Shown here: positions 1-9,087 of the stretch, in pieces
How the letters are laid out: each line of letters starts with the position of its first letter
Numbering within the stretch: the first letter of the stretch is position 1
Source of the DNA: Arenibacter catalasegens
GTDB lineage: Bacteria; Bacteroidota; Bacteroidia; Flavobacteriales; Flavobacteriaceae
DNA length: 64,000 bases
Direction: 5' to 3'
NCBI RefSeq assembly: GCF_002909235.1
Contig: NZ_PHQQ01000024.1
Location: forward strand, 41,576-105,575
Made by a program: the position numbers and the translations under genes
Notes under the pieces: model-generated
What the model was told of the DNA's origin: nothing
Databases searched by the model: none
The model's input: only the letters and a program-made list of their open reading frames with translations

Positions 1-1817
1 GCTTCCTTTTCAAAGGCATTTGCATCCTTTATTGCCGTGTCAGATCCAATGGTATGCCATTGCATATCCAAATTGGAAGCTGCCAAATTCTCTAGTAGAC
101 TATACCCCTGATTAAAAGTGCCCGATTTTTTTATCTTATCAATAAGTTCTTGTGGAATTTGTTCCCCAGTTTGGTAATGCAGAGCGTAGTTCTTAAGGAT
201 TTCTGGATACAAGGCCCAATTTTCATTAAATTGGGAAGGAAACTCCACAAAGTCGCGCGCCACAGAAGTACCTGATAAGGATGGGAAGTGTTGATCGGCA
301 AAAAACCCGTGTAGGGCATGTCCAAATTCATGGAACATCGTCTCGACCTCATCATATGTCAGCAGTGCTGGTTCCCCTTCTGTTGGTTTAGGGTAATTGC
401 AGACATTATAAATTACAGGTTTTTTATGGTACAATTTAGATTGGGTAACAAAATTGCTCATCCAGGCCCCACCTCGCTTACTGGGGCGTGAAAAGAAGTC
501 CCCGTAGAAAAGGCCCAAAGGGTCTCCGTTCTCCTCAAATAGCTCGTAGACCAAGACATCCTCATGATAGGTAGGGATATCGGTCCTAGCCTTATAGGTA
601 ATTCCGTATAATTTTTCTGCAGCATAGAATACCCCTCTTTCCAATACCTTTTTTAATTCAAAATAAGGTTTTATCTGATTTTCATCCAAATCATACTTTG
701 CTTTACGTACCATTTCGGCATAGTGGTTCCAATCCCAAGGGGCCAAGGTAAAATCCCCGCCCTTTTTCAGTATCATTTGCTGAATTTCCGCTGCTTCTTG
801 TTTTGCTTTGGCCGTGGCAGCAGGAATAAGTCCACTGAATAATTTATTCACATTCTCTGGCTTTTTGGCCATGGTATTTTGCAGACTCCATTCGGCATAA
901 TTGGCAAAGCCCAATAACGCTCCTTTTTTAGCACGTAATTCCGCAATTTCCGTAATAATGGCCTTGGTATCATGAGCGGAACCATCCGTCCTGTACCATG
1001 CCGCATTAAATAACTTCTCCCTAATCACTCTTTTTTCCAACGCTTGCAACAATGGTTGTTGGGTAGTATTCTGAAGTGGTATTTTCCAACCCTTATCTTC
1101 TCCATTTTTTAAGGATTTCAGCTCAGATTCCGAAATTCCGGCTAGCTCCAATTTATCATTAAACAATAAGGCTCCGGCATTATTGGCCTCCAAGAGGGTT
1201 TTATTGAAAGTATTGCTCAGTGTAGCCAAGCGAGAATTATAAGCTTTTAAAATTTCCTTGTCATCTGCTAATAAGTTGGCTCCAGCAATTTCGAAATCTT
1301 CAAAATAGTTTTCCAATAATTTCAAGGATTCCGCATCCAAGTCTAAATTTTCTTTTTTACTGTGTAAGGTTCTTACACGCTGAAACAATTTTTTATTGAG
1401 ATAAATGGCATCACTAAGTTCCGAGAATTTAGGCGCCATTTCTTCTTGTACGGCCTGCAAGGTATCATTGGTATGTGCACCTGTAAGAGCAGAAAAAACG
1501 TTTTGAACCCGCTCTAATAAACTGCCACTTTTTTCCAAAGCCAGTATGGTATTTTCAAAAGTAGCCGCTTCGGTCTCATTGGCAATGTTTTCAATGGCTA
1601 CTCTTTTTTCTTCCATTCCTTGCATTAATGCATCTTGGAAATGACCGTTTTTAATTTTTGTAAAATCGGGCACACCATATGGTAAAGTACTTTCAGCAAG
1701 CAGTGGATTATTAATGGTAATCATAGCGTTTTGAGAGGTTGAATTATTATTGTTATTGGAATCCTTACAGGCGGAAAATATAATTATTAATAGTAATAAT
1801 GAACAAACATTTTTCAT
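1..1817 (-). CDS. M3-family zinc metallopeptidase (peptidyl-dipeptidase Dcp-like) lipoprotein, 3' end cut by window edge
   Basis: The reading frame runs without a stop from the ATG at 1817 to the window edge, giving about 605 codons. It starts with a lipoprotein signal of hydrophobic residues ending FSAC, with Cys17 as the lipidation site. The zinc site H-E-F-G-H lies at residues 496-500 (bases 318-332) within ETMFHEFGHALH, the hallmark of the M3 (thimet/Dcp) family. Dcp-type enzymes are about 700 residues, so roughly the last 100 are missing. The family hydrolyses short peptides, removing C-terminal dipeptides. Lipidation would place this one on the periplasmic or outer-membrane face. Family assignment is firm; Dcp rather than oligopeptidase A is inferred. 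Confidence 0.93.
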   Translation of the reverse strand, partial: MKNVCSLLLLIIIFSACKDSNNNNNSTSQNAMITINNPLLAESTLPYGVPDFTKIKNGHFQDALMQGMEEKRVAIENIANETEAATFENTILALEKSGSLLERVQNVFSALTGAHTNDTLQAVQEEMAPKFSELSDAIYLNKKLFQRVRTLHSKKENLDLDAESLKLLENYFEDFEIAGANLLADDKEILKAYNSRLATLSNTFNKTLLEANNAGALLFNDKLELAGISESELKSLKNGEDKGWKIPLQNTTQQPLLQALEKRVIREKLFNAAWYRTDGSAHDTKAIITEIAELRAKKGALLGFANYAEWSLQNTMAKKPENVNKLFSGLIPAATAKAKQEAAEIQQMILKKGGDFTLAPWDWNHYAEMVRKAKYDLDENQIKPYFELKKVLERGVFYAAEKLYGITYKARTDIPTYHEDVLVYELFEENGDPLGLFYGDFFSRPSKRGGAWMSNFVTQSKLYHKKPVIYNVCNYPKPTEGEPALLTYDEVETMFHEFGHALHGFFADQHFPSLSGTSVARDFVEFPSQFNENWALYPEILKNYALHYQTGEQIPQELIDKIKKSGTFNQGYSLLENLAASNLDMQWHTIGSDTAIKDANAFEKE

Positions 1818-1969
1818 ATATCGGGCAATTGGTATTTTGTGTGCAAAAGTAATCAAACTGGCAGAATTTTATTTACTTGGCACTTCCAATAAATTCTATT
1901 CGAACAAAGCCTTAATAACTCTAATACCATACTCGCATTAACTTGAAGAAGCTGACGAATATGCATAAA

Positions 1970-1996
1970 AAAACCTTATCGGAGGAATAAGGTTTT
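1970..1996. terminator. Bidirectional hairpin terminator
   Basis: The arms AAAACCTTAT and ATAAGGTTTT enclose a short loop (CGGAGGA). The A-run on one side and T-run on the other let it act in both directions. It sits after the decayed remnant and the FAD oxidoreductase gene (both minus strand) and upstream of the M3 peptidase. Confidence 0.6.
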
Positions 1997-2021
1997 AACA
2001 AATTGATCAAGTATTAAGAAT

Positions 2022-2204
2022 TTATTCATCAAAGTTCAATATCATTTTTTTCTTCTTGTTCCCGTCTGTCAAGGTTACTTTATACTGTTTTTTGGTTAAA
2101 TTGTCCTCAGAAAATATACATATATACCGGTTCTTTTCCATTTTCCATCCATCATTGCCTTCAAATCTAGAATTATTTTGGTCTCCAAAGCTTAATCCAA
2201 CGTC
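2022..2204 (-). pseudogene. Short frameshifted remnant of an unknown gene
   Basis: Just downstream of the oxidoreductase stop, two overlapping minus-strand frames read as protein-like sequence. One frame gives a stretch containing KDVGLSFGDQNNSRFEGNDG. It continues, after a one-base shift near 2141-2150, as a 39-codon frame starting at ATG 2141 and ending NKKKKMILNFDE at 2022. The second part alone could be a real small protein, but it has no recognisable family. The simplest reading is the tail of a decayed gene. It could also be chance coding-like sequence. Confidence 0.3.
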
Positions 2205-2205
2205 T

Positions 2206-3594
2206 TTATTTACCCGGTTTGATGTTTTGATTTACCTTAAACAAATTATTGGGATCATACTGTTTTTTAATTCGCGCCAAACGCTTGTAGTTATCCTTGT
2301 AACTTGCCATGACCCGATCTTGTCCCTCATCCATCATAAAATTGGAATAGGCTCCTCCCGAGGAATGTGGATGCAGTGCATTATAATAATCCTTGCACCA
2401 ATTTGTGATTTTATCAGCATTGGCAGGATCAGGATCTACCCCTACAATAACACCTGCGTATTTTGCATCCCTATAGGCCCATGGGGTATCTGTATTCCCA
2501 ACCCTACTTGCGGCACCACTAATTGGGTATAAATGCATTTGCGAAAGCGGCGTCGGAATTTTTGAACCATATTTCAAATGGCCCGCCCTAACTTCCGGTC
2601 CTAATTTATCAAAAAAGTCGGCCCTCCAATACCATTGCAGTCCAGGGGGCATTAAACCATCAAACATGGTTTGGATTGAGGGATATGGCATTTCACCCAC
2701 ATGTTGAAACAAGGGTTTTTTATCGAGGACGGGCTTAAATAATTCTTCAAATTTGTCCGGATGGCCAGTGTAACACCATACAATTCCACAAAATTGCTTA
2801 TTGTGCAAATGTTCGGGAAAAGGTGGCCCTGGAATAACCATTGTGGCAATGAACCCATTTAAATCTTCCGTTGATTTATGAATGAATGCATCATACCAAG
2901 CCATTATTTCCTCAGTTTGTTCTATTGGCCATAAGGTAGGGCCTCCAATTACAGTTTTTAATGGGTGGGCTTGAAATTTAAAAGAGGTTACAATACCAAA
3001 ATTACCTCCCCCTCCCCTAATGGCCCAAAAAAGATCAGGATGCTGTTTTGCGTTCACGGTTTCAAAGGAACCATCTGCCAATACCATATCTGCCTCCAAT
3101 AGATTGTCTATGGTAAGTCCGTATTTCCTAGTAAGGTAACCTACTCCCCCACCCAGCGTTAGCCCTCCTACACCTGTTGTAGAAATCATACCACTGGGAA
3201 TTGCCAATCCGAAGGCATGGGTAGCTTGATCAACTTCGCCCCAAATATTACCTCCACCGACACTTACTGTATTATTGGAAGAATCCACATTAATAAATTT
3301 TAATCCAGATAAATCTATGACCATCCCATCATCGCACAAGCCTAATCCACCGCCATTATGTCCGCCGCCCCTGACAGCAATCAGCAAATCATTTTCCCGT
3401 CCAAAATTAACGGAAGCTATTACATCGGCCACCTCTGCGCACTTCACGATCATTCCAGGGCGTTTGTCTATCATGGCATTATAAACCTTTCGAGAGCTGT
3501 TGTAATTACTATCTGATACCATTATTACCTCTCCCTTTATTTGCTTTTTAAAGGATACTATTTGACCGGCATCCACTCCTATAACCATTTCCAT
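2206..3594 (-). CDS. FAD-binding oxidoreductase, berberine-bridge enzyme type
   Basis: A 462-residue flavoprotein of the PCMH/BBE family. The FAD-binding motif RGGGHNGGG is at residues 75-83, with His79 in the position that forms the covalent 8-alpha-histidyl FAD link. A glycine-rich stretch (GVGGLTLGGGVGYLTRKYGL) follows, and the BBE C-terminal signature NLFKVNQNIKP closes the protein. Relatives oxidise sugars, alcohols or plant-type substrates and pass electrons to oxygen. No signal peptide is evident. The first Met (3594) and the third (3588) are both usable starts. It lies downstream of the cupin gene on the same strand, 65 bases away, so the two may be co-transcribed. The substrate is unknown. 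Confidence 0.92.
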   Translation of the reverse strand: MEMVIGVDAGQIVSFKKQIKGEVIMVSDSNYNSSRKVYNAMIDKRPGMIVKCAEVADVIASVNFGRENDLLIAVRGGGHNGGGLGLCDDGMVIDLSGLKFINVDSSNNTVSVGGGNIWGEVDQATHAFGLAIPSGMISTTGVGGLTLGGGVGYLTRKYGLTIDNLLEADMVLADGSFETVNAKQHPDLFWAIRGGGGNFGIVTSFKFQAHPLKTVIGGPTLWPIEQTEEIMAWYDAFIHKSTEDLNGFIATMVIPGPPFPEHLHNKQFCGIVWCYTGHPDKFEELFKPVLDKKPLFQHVGEMPYPSIQTMFDGLMPPGLQWYWRADFFDKLGPEVRAGHLKYGSKIPTPLSQMHLYPISGAASRVGNTDTPWAYRDAKYAGVIVGVDPDPANADKITNWCKDYYNALHPHSSGGAYSNFMMDEGQDRVMASYKDNYKRLARIKKQYDPNNLFKVNQNIKPGK

Positions 3595-3659
3595 AATTCT
3601 AATTTTAAATTGTTTATAAAACTCCTTATTCTAGATTCTAGATTAAAACCTATCTCCTA

Positions 3660-4142
3660 CTATTCTTTTATTACTATTGGAAAAGCATCTAAAGGATCCA
3701 CAAAGGCAATGAAAAGCACACAGGGATCAGCACTCACACATTTGGCCTTATGAGGCTTAGAAGATGGGCCAAAAGCATAAGAGCCAACTTTCATGGTATT
3801 CTCTATTTCTCCCTCGTAGGTTACTTGCAATTCGCCAGAAACCAGAATCATACGCTCCGCGGAATTATGCCAGTGTTCGGGTATTTCATAATTGGCAGGC
3901 ACTTTAAAAAAGACATCGAGGTTGTTTTTGGTTGGATCGCCGTGCAAAACCGATATTGTGCATCCCGTTGGCATAAAAGATGGGCAAGGCCCCCATTGCA
4001 AATCTTTGTCCGTATGTGTTCTGACCAATGAATTCTCCATGTCTTCATTTAGGTCATTTTGGCCAAAAAAAGGACCGACGCTCAAGACAATGCAAATGAA
4101 TACAGCAACTTTTAATTTAGAAAAATCTACATTGTTTTTCAT
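3660..4142 (-). CDS. Secreted cupin-domain protein
   Basis: A 160-residue protein with an N-terminal signal peptide (hydrophobic residues 10-26) and a single cupin barrel. Metal-binding motif 1 is PEHWHNSAERMI (His90, His92, Glu96) and motif 2 supplies His131 in SSKPHK. This ligand set (two His, one Glu, one later His) is typical of small metal-dependent cupins such as quercetinase or ChrR-like proteins. The gene sits between the AraC-type regulator and the FAD oxidoreductase, all on one strand. A shared oxidative pathway is plausible but not shown. Confidence 0.85.
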   Translation of the reverse strand: MKNNVDFSKLKVAVFICIVLSVGPFFGQNDLNEDMENSLVRTHTDKDLQWGPCPSFMPTGCTISVLHGDPTKNNLDVFFKVPANYEIPEHWHNSAERMILVSGELQVTYEGEIENTMKVGSYAFGPSSKPHKAKCVSADPCVLFIAFVDPLDAFPIVIKE

Positions 4143-4530
4143 GGCTTTAATTCTTAAAGGTGACTAATCAGTTTTTTATTAAAAGGGGGATTCCTATTTT
4201 TCATTATCTGTTCAACTATTTTGTATCTATGAGCTATGCACAATTCATCCTATCGCATATACACGATATAAAATAAAGGTGCTAATTGGGGGAAATAGTA
4301 ATTACGATGCCTTAAGGCACAAATGGTGGGGGTATGTTTCAGTATGCAAGAACTCAAGTAGTACCAGGCAGCTGTTCTGGTCTGCTTATAATCACACAGG
4401 TAATTTGAACTTGCTGTAATTGTTCTTTTTACTTCTTATAAAATTAAGGGAGGATAAAACAATAGACATCTAAAATTGATTCAATTAATTACAAAATTCA
4501 AGCATAGATTTATTTTCCATTGAAAAATCC
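4143..4530. other. Intergenic region with a 12-bp perfect palindrome
   Basis: There are 388 bases without a convincing gene between the cupin gene and the AraC-type regulator. The only structure I see is the perfect palindrome TGCCTTAAGGCA at 4308-4319, about 165 bases upstream of the cupin start. It could be an operator, but nothing links it to a protein. Confidence 0.4.
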
Positions 4531-5619
4531 TTAAGCAACATAGTTCTTTATATACGCTGAGGGGAGAATTCCAAAATTGTCCATAAAGCATTTTGAGAAA
4601 TAGGCAGGACTGTTAAATCCGGTTCTAAAAGCAGTTTCAGAAATATTATTCGCATTGTTGTTCAACAACTGCAAAGCTTTTCCCAATCGATAGTCTTTGA
4701 TAAAGCTATTAGGGGACTTTCCTGTGAGAGCAATCATTTTTCTGTACAATTGTGATTTACTATATCCAAGACTGTTACTAAAATCATGGGAATTGAAAGC
4801 AGCATTGGTCCATTCCTTCTCTGTATAATCCATCAATAGATGTACAAACTTTTCCTCTCCAACATTAAGGGCCCTTATATTTTCAGCATTCAATTTAACG
4901 TTCAAGTTCTCACTTTCATACAAATCCCTTACTTCTGGGGAAATAACGATTTTACCCTGAATCATTTGGCAAAAGCGTTCCGCTACTTTAATGGTATCCT
5001 CAAAAATACCATCCTTCTCTGTCACGGGAACCCCAGCATGCAATCCAATATTTAATTGGATATTCGTATTTAAGTTATTGGAATGAATTTCCTGTGCACA
5101 AAGTACAGCATTGGTAACCGAATTAAAAGACAACAATAAATAATCGTTTTTTTGCCTTACAACCCGCCCCAAAAAATTTTCAATGGATAAAAGAATTGCT
5201 TTTTTATAGGGAAAAAAGTCCCTGTTCACTGGCTTATGGTCCACACCTGTCAAAGACTCCTGACTTAAACCAATGACCATTATAGTCCTAAAACCAGGGT
5301 CATTAATTATATTCAATTCTGTCTTTTGTGATTTTTCTGGATCTTCGATCCTACCTAAGAACGATTCTACTATAGATCCCTCTACTTCAATAATCCTATG
5401 CGGAACTTCTCCGTGAGCATGATTATGCATATCCTGGATAGCCTTTTTATTCGGCGCTTGAATAAGGCAAAAAGCCGTGCGTCTTTTTTCATCGCACCAA
5501 TAGGTCATACCCTTGCAACCGTAAAGATGCTCTATCTTTAAATCTTCCCGATGCATTTGTGCCACATGTGCCGCAGTTATCTCTTCGGGAATATCGTGAC
5601 GATCCATATAAATTGGCAT
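4531..5619 (-). CDS. AraC-family regulator with N-terminal DUF4242 and nucleotide-cyclase-like domains
   Basis: A 362-residue, three-part protein. Residues 1-90 match the DUF4242 (SCO4226-like, nickel-binding) fold, with His-rich MHNHAHG at 64-70. Residues about 110-265 resemble a class III nucleotide-cyclase homology domain (LNIGLHAGVPVT followed by FEDTIKVAERFCQM). Residues 271-362 are an AraC helix-turn-helix pair (SYSKSQLYRK-type first helix and ISETAFRTGFNSPAYFSKCF). It is cytoplasmic with no membrane segment. It probably senses a ligand or metal and regulates neighbouring genes; the cupin and FAD oxidoreductase lie downstream on the same strand. The cyclase part seems to lack the catalytic metal Asp pair, so a sensory role is more likely than catalysis. 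Confidence 0.82.
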   Translation of the reverse strand: MPIYMDRHDIPEEITAAHVAQMHREDLKIEHLYGCKGMTYWCDEKRRTAFCLIQAPNKKAIQDMHNHAHGEVPHRIIEVEGSIVESFLGRIEDPEKSQKTELNIINDPGFRTIMVIGLSQESLTGVDHKPVNRDFFPYKKAILLSIENFLGRVVRQKNDYLLLSFNSVTNAVLCAQEIHSNNLNTNIQLNIGLHAGVPVTEKDGIFEDTIKVAERFCQMIQGKIVISPEVRDLYESENLNVKLNAENIRALNVGEEKFVHLLMDYTEKEWTNAAFNSHDFSNSLGYSKSQLYRKMIALTGKSPNSFIKDYRLGKALQLLNNNANNISETAFRTGFNSPAYFSKCFMDNFGILPSAYIKNYVA

Positions 5620-5868
5620 AGCGGTAAATTTTATAACAAGTTAGTGATTTTAATCAAGTTATAAGCTCGTACGCGAATTTCGTAATACTTAGGTTCCGTT
5701 AAAAACCTACAGGACTATGATTTACTTCTTTTAAAAACTATTGCTCTGTGAAGTATGCTATTTGGTACATCTCAAATCTTGGCTGAGCACAAGTACATCC
5801 AAATGATGTTTTGAAATGATCTAGAACCAATGCACTATTGCCTAAGTCCAAAAACACAGATTGTACGC

Positions 5869-7287
5869 CTATGCCAACAGTCTCCAAATCTGCGCCACCA
5901 AAAAAGTTACCACAAATCCCATAATAACCGGTAATATGGAGGCTACAATGGTCCATTTAACACTTTTTGTTTCCTTGTAAATAGTATATATCGTGGTGCT
6001 ACACGGATTATGCAATAAGCTAAATAACATAAGATTAATAGCTGTTAATAAGGTCCACCCCCCTGCCCTAAGGATATCTCCTGTTGCCGTTATCGAATCC
6101 AATTCGAACATGACACCAGCTCCCGCTCCTGCCGTAATACCAGTAACCAACACAGTCAACATCAAAATAGTAGGAATTACAATTTCATTGGCAGGAATGG
6201 CTACAATATAGGCTACTAAAATTACGCCATTAAGACCCAAAAGAAAACCAAATCCGTCCAAAGAACCAATTAACCATACGGCCACACTCTCATCTCCCAA
6301 ATAAATGTTTGAAATTAGCCAAATAACTGCTCCTGCAGGTGCGGCAAAAACAATTGCCCGCCACAATACGATCAAGGTCCTATCAATAATGGAAGTATAT
6401 ATGGTTTTCCAAAATCTTGGTGGACGATAGGGAGGCAATTCCAAATTGAAGGTAGACACCTCTCCTTTCAAGACCGTTTTGGATAGGCCCCACGAAACCA
6501 AAAACATAAATATCATTCCCAACACGGCTATTCCTATAACGGCCGCCAAGGAAATTAACCCTGAAAATGAAGCCGGAACCAGGGCGCCTACAAAAATTGT
6601 GGCAATTAGTATCTGCGTGGGCCAACGGCCATTACAAAGTGAAAAATTATTGGTAATTATGGCGATTAACCGCTCCCTTGGGCTGTCTATTATCCTAGTG
6701 GCAACCACACCTGCCGCATTACAACCAAAACCCATACTCATGGTCAATGCCTGTTTGCCATGGGCCCCTGATAATTTGAATAAATGATCCAGATTAAAAG
6801 CTACCCTTGGTAAATATCCAAAGTCTTCCAAAAGGGTAAATAATGGAAAAAATATAGCCATTGGCGGCAACATAACGGCAATAACCCAGGCTACGGCCAA
6901 ATATACACCATCAATTAAAAAACCATCCAACCACCAAGGCATACCAATGCTGGCGGCAAATCCTTTTAGAGCAGGATGAACCGCATCCAGAAACAATTCC
7001 GCTAGCATGGCTGAAGGATAATTTGCCCCAACAATTGTTAACCACAGGATCAACGCTAATATCAAAAACATTAGGGGGAAACCCCAAATCTTACTGGTGA
7101 TAATCTTATCTATTTTAGCATCTATCCTATAAGTACCTTTTTCATCTTTTCTGTGAACCGAGCCCTTAACGATTTCCGCGGCATCGGCATAAATTCCTTC
7201 GGCCAGACTGTCGTGAAATTCATCACCAATTTGCCATCGAAGGTCATTGGAAAGGGAAATAATATTATCTATTTTTTTAGTCTCCAT
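5869..7287 (-). CDS. feoB: Ferrous iron transporter FeoB, membrane (gate) half
   Basis: A polytopic 472-residue protein containing two FeoB gate regions and the signature [15 protein letters not shown] in place of the commoner GFGCNVP type. It forms the Fe2+ permease in the inner membrane and depends on the GTPase encoded just upstream. The ATG at 7287 is preferred over the TTG at 7290. The GTPase frame ends at a TAA (7297-7299), and this gene continues in the same frame four codons later, so the two are one FeoB interrupted by an in-frame stop or a natural split with near-zero spacing. The order GTPase then permease matches single-chain FeoB. Confidence 0.9.
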   Translation of the reverse strand: METKKIDNIISLSNDLRWQIGDEFHDSLAEGIYADAAEIVKGSVHRKDEKGTYRIDAKIDKIITSKIWGFPLMFLILALILWLTIVGANYPSAMLAELFLDAVHPALKGFAASIGMPWWLDGFLIDGVYLAVAWVIAVMLPPMAIFFPLFTLLEDFGYLPRVAFNLDHLFKLSGAHGKQALTMSMGFGCNAAGVVATRIIDSPRERLIAIITNNFSLCNGRWPTQILIATIFVGALVPASFSGLISLAAVIGIAVLGMIFMFLVSWGLSKTVLKGEVSTFNLELPPYRPPRFWKTIYTSIIDRTLIVLWRAIVFAAPAGAVIWLISNIYLGDESVAVWLIGSLDGFGFLLGLNGVILVAYIVAIPANEIVIPTILMLTVLVTGITAGAGAGVMFELDSITATGDILRAGGWTLLTAINLMLFSLLHNPCSTTIYTIYKETKSVKWTIVASILPVIMGFVVTFLVAQIWRLLA

Positions 7288-7296
7288 CAATCTTAT

Positions 7297-8061
7297 TTAT
7301 ACGAATTCACCCGTTTTAAGGGTTTCAATAATATTGCTGTCTCCCTCCAATAACCTTAAGGCTATCCACCTACTATTTGCAATATTAGGATACACTTGCT
7401 TTATTTCTGTACTTAACCTCTCCAATGCCTCCTCAATGTTTTTAGGTATATTCTTTATTCGGTGTGGATTACACACAATTTTACCATTCGCCAATTCACT
7501 TATAGTTTGGATCAACTCTGGAATTCCCTTATTATATCTAGCACTGGTGGGCACCACAGGAATTCCCAAATCCCTTGATAGGGTACGGGTATCAATTTCC
7601 AGATTATTTCTTTCCGCCTCGTCCATTAAATTTAAACAGAGGACAGCGTTATTAGTAATTTCCAAAATTTGCAATACGAGGTTCAAATTTCTTTCCAATC
7701 TACTTGCGTCCACTACAATTACTGTTACCGAGGGCTTACCAAAAAGAATGAAATTCCTGGCTACTTCTTCATCTTCAGAAGTAGAAAGCAAGGAATACGT
7801 GCCCGGTAAATCTACCAACTTAAATTTCTCATTATTGTATTCAAAAGCACCTTCAGCCCTAGTTACTGTTTTACCGGGCCAATTGCCCGTATGCTGGCGT
7901 AATCCTGTCATGGCATTAAAAACAGTACTCTTCCCTGTGTTTGGATTACCGGCCAAAGCCACAACAAAGTCAAAATCACTGGTGTTGACCCCTAATTTTT
8001 TTAGTCCATCGGCATTGAACTGAGCACATGTCTCACAGGCACTTTTGGGCTTAACTTCCAT
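7297..8061 (-). CDS. feoB: FeoB N-terminal GTPase domain protein
   Basis: A 254-residue G protein corresponding to the cytoplasmic half of FeoB. The G1 loop GNPNTGKS is at 38-45, the G2 Thr lies in TGNWPGKTV, the G3 motif DLPG is at 84-87 and the G4 motif NLMD at 144-147. A Cys pair (CETC) opens the protein, as in the FeoB subtype with the atypical gate. A helical C-terminal part (about 190-250) matches the guanine-dissociation-inhibitor region. It starts 3 bases after the DtxR-FeoA gene, indicating one operon. GTP hydrolysis would drive or gate Fe2+ uptake by the adjacent permease. Confidence 0.9.
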   Translation of the reverse strand: MEVKPKSACETCAQFNADGLKKLGVNTSDFDFVVALAGNPNTGKSTVFNAMTGLRQHTGNWPGKTVTRAEGAFEYNNEKFKLVDLPGTYSLLSTSEDEEVARNFILFGKPSVTVIVVDASRLERNLNLVLQILEITNNAVLCLNLMDEAERNNLEIDTRTLSRDLGIPVVPTSARYNKGIPELIQTISELANGKIVCNPHRIKNIPKNIEEALERLSTEIKQVYPNIANSRWIALRLLEGDSNIIETLKTGEFV

Positions 8062-8064
8062 AAT

Positions 8065-9087
8065 CTAATCTTTCTTAATTAAAATTTTCGAGGCTTGATT
8101 TTGGCGCAGGGCAATACTAGTTCCCTTTATTAGAAAGGCCTTGGGGTCGCCCAATGGGTTTAAAAGATCTATACTGACTTCCGCTCCTTTAACAAAACCC
8201 AAATCTAACAACCTTCTTCGGCTATCTCCCCTAATTTCTTTGGATATCCCAATAATCTTGGCAGTTTCATTTTCTCCTAGAATTGACAATCTTGCTAAAT
8301 CTTCCTCATAGACTTTGTCTTTTTCCAAAACAGAAACTGTAATATTACCGGCCATAATGGGCGCTAATACAAAAGCCTCCCCTTCCGAGTGAAATTCAAT
8401 TCGGGCGGCTGTTGTTTCTACTATCCGTATCTGGGAACCAATATGTATATTTTCTGCCAGGATCTGCTTGTAAATTATTTCGGGTTTATCCTTAATATGG
8501 ACAATTCTCCCAATAGTTCCGGTAGGCAACTGGGATATTGGAATCCCTTTGACTTTTGCAATCTTTCCAGTGTTTGTTGGTATGGGATCTCCATGGGGGT
8601 CGAATTGTGGGTTGCCCAATTTGGAGGCCAAAATATCAGTATCCACCTTGGAAAGTTCGTGTTCCATTCTTTCCGCTCTTTCGTGCCACTCCGCTTCTTT
8701 AAATCCTGTTTTTTCAGCTAAAAATTTTTCCCAGAGCCTATGGGCCCTAACAATACGCAAGGCATAATCGCTCCCAGATTTTGTAAGTTTTACGGTATCT
8801 CCCTGCAGACCTATTAATTCATGGTCCGACATTTTATTAATACAATCCAGTATTAAATGGTCATTGTATTTTAAGGTTCTAATGATATCGTTCACATTGA
8901 GATGCTTATCCGCATTCTCATTGTGATATAACAATTTTAAAACATCCTCCACAACAATTTTATCGTTGGAAACTGAATTATTTTTTATCAACCAGAACCA
9001 CCCCTTATTGGGTCTAAAAAGAAAATACACCAAAATAGATAATGCCGAAAATACCGCAAGGGCGGTTATAGGGTTGTAGGTATTCAT
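8065..9087 (-). CDS. Membrane-anchored DtxR/MntR-type regulator fused to FeoA-like domains
   Basis: A 340-residue fusion. A single hydrophobic helix lies at about residues 6-24, a winged helix at 43-105, and a DtxR dimerisation/metal domain at 107-172. Two SH3-like FeoA modules follow at about 187-255 and 265-338. Metal ligands are visible: His116 and Glu120, then His135, Glu139, Glu142 and His143 in WHERAERMEHELS. A Glu replaces the DtxR Cys102, as in MntR. The ATG overlaps the stop of the upstream DtxR-like gene by 4 bases (ATGA). FeoA domains normally bind FeoB, so this protein may serve as FeoB partner as well as regulator. The membrane helix in front of a winged helix is odd. Confidence 0.85.
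   Translation of the reverse strand: MNTYNPITALAVFSALSILVYFLFRPNKGWFWLIKNNSVSNDKIVVEDVLKLLYHNENADKHLNVNDIIRTLKYNDHLILDCINKMSDHELIGLQGDTVKLTKSGSDYALRIVRAHRLWEKFLAEKTGFKEAEWHERAERMEHELSKVDTDILASKLGNPQFDPHGDPIPTNTGKIAKVKGIPISQLPTGTIGRIVHIKDKPEIIYKQILAENIHIGSQIRIVETTAARIEFHSEGEAFVLAPIMAGNITVSVLEKDKVYEEDLARLSILGENETAKIIGISKEIRGDSRRRLLDLGFVKGAEVSIDLLNPLGDPKAFLIKGTSIALRQNQASKILIKKD

Noticed and set aside
2056..2532. 158-codon plus-strand frame
   Set aside because: It is antisense to the end of the FAD oxidoreductase gene, whose motifs are convincing; the frame itself has no recognisable domain.
5738..5956. 72-codon minus-strand frame overlapping the end of the FeoB permease gene
   Set aside because: It overlaps clear FeoB coding sequence in another frame, lacks a family pattern and its unique part (5738-5868) has no start of its own.
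7247..8023. 258-codon plus-strand frame
   Set aside because: It is the antisense shadow of the FeoB GTPase gene, which has complete G motifs.
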